From the NCBI GenBank assembly GCA_031412575.1, contig JANODG010000084.1:1-11462 (forward strand): a DNA stretch of 11,462 nucleotides, written 5' to 3'. Shown here piece by piece: positions 6,275 through 11,462 of the stretch. The notes beneath the pieces are model-generated. The model did no database searches, was not told where the DNA came from, and saw only the letters and a list, made by a program, of their open reading frames with translations. The stretch's first letter is position 1, and every line of letters starts with the position of its first letter. The stretch is from JAMLIO01 sp031412575 (lineage in GTDB: Bacteria > Bdellovibrionota > Bdellovibrionia > Bdellovibrionales > UBA1609). The translations under genes and the position numbers were made by a program.

Positions 6275-7705
6275 CTAAAAGAATTTCTTTCTTTGACTGG
6301 AAGGCAAAATACCTAAAACATCTCGGTACTTGGCTACTGTACGTCTGGCGATCTGAAGACCTTCTTTTTTAAGAAGTTCTACAATTTTTTGATCCGACAA
6401 TGGTTTTTTAGGATTCTCTTTGGAAACCAAGCCCTTGATCTTTAACTTCACTGATTCTGAAGCTAATGAATCTCCACCATCTGATCTTGAAATTCCAGAG
6501 TTGAAAAAATACTTCAATTCAAAAACACCAATTGGTGTATGCACGTACTTGTTCGATGTCACACGGCTGACTGTCGATTCGTGCATCTCAATGTCGCTCG
6601 CAATATCTTTTAAAATCATGGGACGAATGAACCCTGGCCCTTTTTCAAAAAACTCCATTTGGTGTTTGATGATACTTTCTATAACTTTAAAAATAGTTTT
6701 TTGACGTTGTTGAATAGATTTAATTAACCAAACTGCGGCGCGAAGTTTTTCTTGTAAATATTCTTTAGTTTCTTTATTTCCAGATTGGCCTTCAGTTTTT
6801 ACTAAATCTTTATATAAATTAGATATTTTTAACTTAGGAATGCCGTCTTCATTTAAAGCCACCACATACTCTTCGCCGATCTTATAAATATATACATCAG
6901 GTGTTACATAATGGGTGTCTTCCGACTGAAAAATACGACCTGGTTTTGGATCAAAGGACAAAATAATTTTGCTGATCTCAACCACTTCTTCAATTTTTAA
7001 ATTCATGTTTTTAGCAATCTCTTCGTAATTTTTTTTCTCTAAATCTTTAAGATGATTTTCGATCACGTGCAGAACGTCTTTAGTGGCCTCTTCAAAATGT
7101 TCAGCTTGAATTAATAAACACTCTTTTAAATCTCTGCAGCCAACACCAGGGGGATCAAATTCTTGAACAAAAGGTAAAATCTCTTCAAGTTCTTTTAAAT
7201 CAACCTCTTCTTCTTGGGCAATTTGATCAAGTGGCATTTTGATGTAACCATTGTCATCAATGTAAGTGATCAATAATGAGACAAGTTCTAGCTCTTCTTC
7301 GTTAAATCCACTCAAGCTTGCTTGCCAATGTAAGTGTTCTTTTAAAGTCTGAGATTTAGAAATGAAATTGTCATAGTTAACATCCTCAGGAATCGAAGAC
7401 GTAGCTGATAAACCTTTATATTGTAGTTCCGAGTAACTTTCCCAATCCGCATCTTCTTGGGATCTTGGATCGTGGTCGTCATTTTGCTTATCTTTCTCTT
7501 GAGCTACCGAACTGAGCTCAGCACTTGGATCGTCTTCTACAGTGTCTGCAAACTCCTCTAAAAGGGGATTCTCGTTGATCTCGCGACGGATTTCGGCTTC
7601 AAGTTCCATACGAGAAAGCTGGAGCATACGAATCGCCTGCTGCAGTTGCGGCGTCATTCTAAGATTTTGCGATAGCTTTAAACTCGCTTTCATCTGCATC
7701 GACAT
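6275..7705 (-). CDS. rpoN: RNA polymerase sigma-54 factor
   Basis: RpoN directs RNA polymerase to -24/-12 promoters that need AAA+ activators. The 476 residues are a normal length. Region I is glutamine-rich and clear at the N-terminus (LKLSQNLRMTPQLQQAIRML, then NENPLLEE). An acidic linker spans about 52-95. The core-binding domain follows at about 115-300, with FDPPGVGCRDLKECL at 183-197. A helix-turn-helix lies at 365-393 (ESTVSRVTSNKYVHTPIG), and the RpoN box ARRTVAKYRD is at 453-462, next to the C-terminus. All diagnostic parts are intact. GGGAG lies 6 nt before the ATG at 7705. It follows lptB as in many proteobacteria, but a 151-bp gap filled by two GC-rich tandem repeats separates them. 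Confidence 0.97.
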   Translation of the reverse strand: MSMQMKASLKLSQNLRMTPQLQQAIRMLQLSRMELEAEIRREINENPLLEEFADTVEDDPSAELSSVAQEKDKQNDDHDPRSQEDADWESYSELQYKGLSATSSIPEDVNYDNFISKSQTLKEHLHWQASLSGFNEEELELVSLLITYIDDNGYIKMPLDQIAQEEEVDLKELEEILPFVQEFDPPGVGCRDLKECLLIQAEHFEEATKDVLHVIENHLKDLEKKNYEEIAKNMNLKIEEVVEISKIILSFDPKPGRIFQSEDTHYVTPDVYIYKIGEEYVVALNEDGIPKLKISNLYKDLVKTEGQSGNKETKEYLQEKLRAAVWLIKSIQQRQKTIFKVIESIIKHQMEFFEKGPGFIRPMILKDIASDIEMHESTVSRVTSNKYVHTPIGVFELKYFFNSGISRSDGGDSLASESVKLKIKGLVSKENPKKPLSDQKIVELLKKEGLQIARRTVAKYRDVLGILPSSQRKKFF

Positions 7706-7711
7706 GAGACA

Positions 7712-7716
7712 CTCCC
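7712..7716 (-). promoter_or_regulatory. Ribosome-binding site of rpoN
   Basis: GGGAG on the minus strand lies 6 nt before ATG at 7705. It begins only 5 nt after the tandem repeat block, so repeat hairpins could influence its access. Confidence 0.65.
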
Positions 7717-7721
7717 TTTTC

Positions 7722-7858
7722 TGTCTAGTTCACTCGCACCCGCCGGCGCGCTTCGCTTGCCTTACGCGGGGCTCGCTGGAACTTTTCTTTTTGTCTAGTT
7801 CACTCGCACCCGCCGGCGCGCTTCGCTTGCCTTACGCGGGGCTCGCTGGAACTTTTCT
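7722..7858. repeat. Two exact 67-bp GC-rich tandem repeats between lptB and rpoN
   Basis: Copy 1 (7722-7788) and copy 2 (7792-7858) are identical over 67 bp with a 70-bp period, separated by TTT. Each is about 63% G+C, far richer than the AT-rich surroundings. Each contains the palindrome CGCCGGCG and imperfect self-complementarity between GTTC...GCCCCGC and GCGGG...GAAC on the minus strand, so the transcript can fold. The block fills almost the entire gap, and copy 2 overlaps the last two bases read as the lptB stop codon. It resembles REP-type intergenic elements. I cannot tell whether it recurs elsewhere in the genome. Confidence 0.85.
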
Positions 7859-8579
7859 ACAATTTAAAATCATCGCCTAAGTAAAATTCCCTAGCTAGCG
7901 AAGATTCCGTAATCTCTATAGGTTTCCCTTCGACAATTACTGTGCCAGACTTTAGTAAATACGCGTATTCACAGATCTCTAAAGTCTCTCTGACATTATG
8001 ATCGGTGATAAAAATGCCCAGGCCTTTAGCCTGAAGCTTTTTAACAATTTTTTTGATTTCAGCGACGGCTAAGGGGTCAATCCCCGCAAATGGCTCATCT
8101 AGAAACAGAAATTTAGGCTCCCCAGCCAGTGCCCTTGCAATCTCAACACGCCTTCGTTCTCCCCCAGACAGGCTCATACCTAAGCTTTTTCGGATATGGT
8201 CCAGACCAAAATCCGTAATCAGCTCAGTTAATTTATCCGCTCTTTTTTGAGCGCTAAAATTTTGAGCCTCTAAGGCAATACTTATGTTTTCTTCAACGGT
8301 CATCTTACGAAAAATGCTTGCTTCTTGAGGCAAATAACTAATGCCTTTTTTTGCTTTTTCTGAAAGCCTTAAGTGCGTAATGTCTTCACCGTCTAAAAGT
8401 ATTTTTCCAGCATCAGGATCAACTACTCCAAGAGTCATATAAAAGCTTGTCGTTTTTCCAGCACCATTTGGCCCTAAAAGACCGATGATCTGCTCGCTTG
8501 ACACTTGAAACGAAGCCCCTTGGACTACTTTTTTGTTTTTATAACTTTTTTGTATATTTACAACTTCAAGTTTGGACAT
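7857..8579 (-). CDS. lptB: LPS export ABC transporter ATP-binding protein
   Basis: LptB is the cytoplasmic ATPase that works with LptF and LptG to pull LPS out of the inner membrane and push it across the Lpt bridge. The 240 residues are the usual length. Visible motifs are Walker A GPNGAGKTT at 36-44, Q-loop Gln85, signature LSGGE at 137-141, Walker B FLFLDEP at 157-163 and switch His194 in TDHNVRE. LSGGERRRVEIARAL and the DHNVRETLEICE stretch fit LptB well among ABC ATPases. AGAGGG lies 5 nt before the ATG. It begins 28 bp after the LptC/LptA-like gene, so the two are surely one operon. lptF and lptG are not in the window. The stop codon touches the tandem repeat block. Confidence 0.96.
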   Translation of the reverse strand: MSKLEVVNIQKSYKNKKVVQGASFQVSSEQIIGLLGPNGAGKTTSFYMTLGVVDPDAGKILLDGEDITHLRLSEKAKKGISYLPQEASIFRKMTVEENISIALEAQNFSAQKRADKLTELITDFGLDHIRKSLGMSLSGGERRRVEIARALAGEPKFLFLDEPFAGIDPLAVAEIKKIVKKLQAKGLGIFITDHNVRETLEICEYAYLLKSGTVIVEGKPIEITESSLAREFYLGDDFKL

Positions 8580-8607
8580 GATTTCCCTCTTAAAATTTGC
8601 GAATAAT

Positions 8608-9570
8608 TTACTGATTTTGGATCAAGTTGATCTCGGATTCAGTTTTGACTCGCCCATTTAAAATCTGCACGCTTTGGCCCCTATTATACAATAATATTTC
8701 ATTGCCGACCAAAGTATTCTCACCAGAAACAAATCTAGGGTTTCCTTGAAATAAAAAGAAACCTTCCTTGACTCTGATTTCAAGCAAATCCGCCGAAGCC
8801 GACTGAGTAGGCTGAGATGCAAACACTTTGCCCCTGACCACTAACACTTCTAAGTCTCCTTTAATTTTATTGTATTCAAATTCAGCCTCTTCTGCGGTGA
8901 TGGTCATATCACCAACTAATATTAAAACCTGACCGGTGAAGGTCACATGACGGTTTTCAATATCAATCGACGCTCTATTACTTTTTATGATGGGTTTGTC
9001 ATAATCAGGAATGGCCTGTTCGCAATAGATGGGACCGGTGATATCAACTTGACCTAACTTTAAATCCCCAGAAAAAGAAGATCCGTTTAAAATAGTGCTT
9101 TTGTTTGGACCTTCGATTTCTATTTGCCCTTCGGAATTAAATTTTTCTTCCAAAGAGTTGTAATCTAAGCCCACGGATTTAAATTTATATCCACTTAAAG
9201 TTTCGCTGATCACTTCTTGTTTTAAAATTAAGTTTTTAGTTTTTGTGTCAACATAGCCAACTGGCGCTTTAATCTTTACCATCTGCTGATTATCTTTAAA
9301 TAATAAAATTTCTGACTTTTCGATGTTCCACATATTTAAGGTCGGATCATTCTGTGCGCTATCTGCAATAAGTTTCCAGTCTTTTTGACCTACTGAATTT
9401 AATTTATACTCAGTGAGCGAGAAGATTTTTATCACCTGACCTGCGGCTTCAATATTTTTTGCTGACTTAGTTTTCGACTCAGAACTTTGAATTCGCGCTA
9501 AGATATCAGACTGTGAATAAAAATAATAAACTGTTACGAATATAATGAACAGTTGGAACAATAAACTCAT
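8608..9570 (-). CDS. LptC-LptA fusion-like LPS transport protein
   Basis: Residues 3-19 are a single N-terminal membrane anchor without a cleavage site, as in LptC. Residues about 45-185 look like the LptC beta-jellyroll (DWKLIADSAQNDPTLNMWNIEKSEILLF, then further strands). Residues about 195-310 read like an LptA/OstA domain: SNRASIDIENRHVTFTGQVL, DMTITAEEAEFEYN, VVRGKVFASQ, ASADLLEIRVKEGFFLFQGNP and LVGNEILLYN. E. coli LptC and LptA are separate proteins of about 190 and 185 residues; here 320 residues carry both. The product would be a membrane-tethered periplasmic bridge piece that hands LPS from LptBFG toward LptD. No clear ribosome-binding site precedes the ATG at 9570, but no other methionine occurs before residue 80. 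It lies 84 bp after the PilZ gene and 28 bp before lptB. Confidence 0.82.
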   Translation of the reverse strand: MSLLFQLFIIFVTVYYFYSQSDILARIQSSESKTKSAKNIEAAGQVIKIFSLTEYKLNSVGQKDWKLIADSAQNDPTLNMWNIEKSEILLFKDNQQMVKIKAPVGYVDTKTKNLILKQEVISETLSGYKFKSVGLDYNSLEEKFNSEGQIEIEGPNKSTILNGSSFSGDLKLGQVDITGPIYCEQAIPDYDKPIIKSNRASIDIENRHVTFTGQVLILVGDMTITAEEAEFEYNKIKGDLEVLVVRGKVFASQPTQSASADLLEIRVKEGFFLFQGNPRFVSGENTLVGNEILLYNRGQSVQILNGRVKTESEINLIQNQ

Positions 9571-9654
9571 AGTTAAACATTAATTCAGAATAGATACTTT
9601 GTCTCAAAAAACCTTTTTCCAAGAGTACTTATACGACCAGTTTTGGGGTTAGAA

Positions 9655-11462
9655 CTAGGCCGCTCGTTGACCTGCAGCTACTGATTTAACAAGATCAATA
9701 ACTTTGTTTATATTTTCGGCATATTCTGTAAACACGTATGAAAGTCCAAGTACTCCCAAATCACTAGTAAAACGGATCATCGCTGTGAACTCTACTTCAT
9801 GAGCTAAATCTGGACAGTCCAAAGTGACTTTAACTTTTTCTCCTAAGACGAGGGGACCAAAGCCCGTTGCGCCTAAACCAGAAGCACTTAAATTTTCAAG
9901 CTGACCAATTTGAATATTTCCATTGAATTCAATTTTTACAGTCCCAGAAAACGGAAATCGATCATGACGACGAAAGCCAATACCGAGTTGTGACGAAATC
10001 TGGGGGGTATCAAATAAATTTTGCCAATCTGCAAAACCTTTTTTCCACAAATAGATAAAATCTTTATGTTCGAAGGCATCTAATTTTTTTAATAGAAGTT
10101 CAACGTTCATAGGACCTTCAGAAACACCATTGTACGCTACATACCAAATTGGTTTTTCTAAGATTTTCTTCTGTTCAATGCTTTGAGACATATCTTTCAA
10201 CTCTGCGATGTTGGTTTTTTCTCCAGGACCAGAGCCTTCTTCATCATTTTCGCTAGAGGTTTCCATTTCATCTAAGCTGTTTGCTTCTATTGTGACTTTA
10301 ATATCAGGTAAAGATACTTGAGCAAGATCAGAGTATGATGAGGACTCAGATTGCAAAGCAAGATCATCCGTAGAATGTGAAGTTTCATCTATAGAATTGA
10401 GATCAAAATTTTGAACTTCTGTAGCACCGTCTATGGTTGAATCCGAAAGCAAATCTGGAGGTAGATCTGCTTTTTCCTCTTCGATTGAGCTCATATCAAA
10501 GCTTTGAACTTCAGTACCACTTTCACTTGCGGGCGCTGTGTCTGCATCCTCAAGCGAACTCATGTCAAAGCCTTGAACTTGTGTAGCTCCATCTGGAGTC
10601 TCGACCGAAACTGCATCATCTAGCGAACTCATGTCGAAACCTTGAACTTGTGTGGCCCCATCTGGAGTCTCGACCGAAACTGCATCTTCTAGCGAACTCA
10701 TGTCGAAACCTTGAACCTGTGTGGCCCCATCAGGAGCTTTACTTGCAACTACATCTTCAATCGAACTCATGTCGAAACCCTGAACTTGTGTAGCTCCATC
10801 AGAAGCTTCACTTGGGCTTGAGTCTTCTATCGAACTCATGTCGAAACCTTGAACCTGGGTGGCCCCGTCTTGAGTTAATAGCTCGTCATTCATTCCATCC
10901 ATAGTGGCTTGAACTAGAGTTTTTCCATCTGAACCGAAATCATCTTCCGTTAAAAGATCTTTTAATTGCCCATCTAATTGAGTGATTTGATCTTGTGATT
11001 CTTGATTGCTACTACTTTCGAGATTCGAATTATCGTCAGAGGCAAATATATCATCCACCATTGGCAAACTTGGCAAAGGCGCAATAGCAGTTTTTTCAAA
11101 ATCGCTTAAATTTTTAGGTTGAGCTGATTTAAACTCAACAACATTATCTTTAGTGCTCGAAACAGAGTCCGATTCCACAGACATACCAGATTCGACATTC
11201 GTCTTTTCGTCTTGATCAGGAGTTGTAGTAGGACGAATCTTAAAAACTTTTGCGTCTGATTCGGAATTAGAACTTTTATTTGGATTTATAAATATTTTTA
11301 CACTTTGCTCTTCACTGTTAAAAGATCCACTTTGCAATTGGTTTTGCCAGTCAGAAAAATTTAACCATTCGTTACAGTTTAAGCCCCAAACCATAACATT
11401 TTGATTCGTATAATTTGATAGGACATTTTCAGATGTGAAAGGTCCTGATACTAATCCACTTC
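9655..11462 (-). CDS. GYF_2/PilZ-domain protein with 23-residue repeats, 5' end missing
   Basis: Numbering here starts at the Met encoded at 11394. The frame stays open from there to the window edge, adding 22 residues. These, with residues 1-20, form a GYF_2-like domain (GPFTSENVL..., VMVWG, EWLNF), so the gene begins outside the window. A polar, acidic, serine-rich stretch follows. Six copies of DGATQVQGFDMSSIED-like sequence start at 176, 199, 222, 245, 268 and 291, exactly 23 residues apart, and a seventh starts at 322. A second GYF_2-like domain spans about 415-462 (WYVAYNG...EGP...YLWKKGFADWQNL). The C-terminal PilZ domain has RRHDR at 475-479 and NLSASG at 501-506, both c-di-GMP-binding motifs intact. 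No signal peptide or membrane segment is visible in the part seen. It is probably a cytoplasmic c-di-GMP receptor; partners are unknown. Confidence 0.88.
   Translation of the reverse strand, partial: SGLVSGPFTSENVLSNYTNQNVMVWGLNCNEWLNFSDWQNQLQSGSFNSEEQSVKIFINPNKSSNSESDAKVFKIRPTTTPDQDEKTNVESGMSVESDSVSSTKDNVVEFKSAQPKNLSDFEKTAIAPLPSLPMVDDIFASDDNSNLESSSNQESQDQITQLDGQLKDLLTEDDFGSDGKTLVQATMDGMNDELLTQDGATQVQGFDMSSIEDSSPSEASDGATQVQGFDMSSIEDVVASKAPDGATQVQGFDMSSLEDAVSVETPDGATQVQGFDMSSLDDAVSVETPDGATQVQGFDMSSLEDADTAPASESGTEVQSFDMSSIEEEKADLPPDLLSDSTIDGATEVQNFDLNSIDETSHSTDDLALQSESSSYSDLAQVSLPDIKVTIEANSLDEMETSSENDEEGSGPGEKTNIAELKDMSQSIEQKKILEKPIWYVAYNGVSEGPMNVELLLKKLDAFEHKDFIYLWKKGFADWQNLFDTPQISSQLGIGFRRHDRFPFSGTVKIEFNGNIQIGQLENLSASGLGATGFGPLVLGEKVKVTLDCPDLAHEVEFTAMIRFTSDLGVLGLSYVFTEYAENINKVIDLVKSVAAGQRAA
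10384..10869 (-). repeat. Coding tandem repeat, 69-bp unit, six in register plus one offset
   Basis: The unit encodes 23 residues with the constant core GATQVQGFDMSS and a variable acidic linker. Units at protein positions 222, 245 and 268 are almost identical at the DNA level as well, including shared linkers (AVSVETP twice), which points to recent copy-number change. The sixth and seventh copies have diverged (GTEVQSFDMSS, GATEVQNFDLNS). A degenerate forerunner (DGKTLVQATM) lies at residue 156. Confidence 0.9.

Noticed and set aside
7542..7880. Plus-strand reading frame of 112 codons across the tandem repeats
   Set aside because: It is antisense to rpoN and the repeats. Its apparent repeated peptide simply reflects the DNA repeat, and no ribosome-binding site or domain is visible.
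9600..9625. AAAAACCTTTTT-type dyad before the LptC/LptA gene as a terminator
   Set aside because: The loop would be too small and the stem contains only A-T pairs; it is chance symmetry of homopolymer runs.

Overview
All ten genes in this AT-rich window lie on the minus strand, so transcription runs from the right end to the left end. The set (LPS transport genes, sigma-54, two type I signal peptidases, a GYF_2/PilZ receptor) points to a Gram-negative, LPS-making bacterium. The overall style is most like a low-GC member of the Bdellovibrio group (Bdellovibrionota). That placement is inference from protein style and base composition, not from a marker gene. There is no rRNA, tRNA, CRISPR array, insertion sequence or prophage gene. 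The core genes are conserved housekeeping functions; the unusual content is in domain fusions, intergenic DNA and one unrecognised membrane protein.

In transcription order: (1) 11462-9655, a large low-complexity protein with a GYF_2-like domain cut by the window edge, a tandem 23-residue repeat, a second GYF_2-like domain and a C-terminal PilZ domain with intact c-di-GMP motifs. (2) 9570-8608, an apparent fusion of LptC and LptA, followed 28 bp later by lptB (8579-7857): the periplasmic bridge and cytoplasmic ATPase of LPS export. (3) Two exact 67-bp GC-rich repeats in tandem fill the gap between lptB and rpoN. (4) rpoN (7705-6275), sigma-54. (5) 6107-4998, an unrecognised signal-peptide-bearing multi-pass membrane protein, placed between rpoN and hpf, which are adjacent in many proteobacteria. 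(6) A 339-bp leader region and hpf (4658-4287), a ribosome hibernation factor. (7) metK (4175-3018), S-adenosylmethionine synthetase, with a structured leader. (8) lepA (2935-1121) then lepB (1013-237), a classic pairing. (9) A second lepB paralogue starting at 226 and running off the left edge.

Functionally the right half is an envelope module (LPS transport plus a c-di-GMP receptor) joined to the common lptB-rpoN-hpf arrangement. The left half is a translation and secretion module (HPF, SAM synthesis, EF4/LepA, signal peptidases).

The most promising undescribed signals are: the repeat-rich GYF/PilZ protein and its hidden N-terminal extension; the LptC-LptA fusion; the tandem GC-rich elements before rpoN; a perfect 9-bp hairpin that places the hpf ribosome-binding site in its loop; a pseudoknot-capable metK leader with an anti-Shine-Dalgarno segment; and a shared 9-mer, GACTTAAGT, found only in three intergenic regions.
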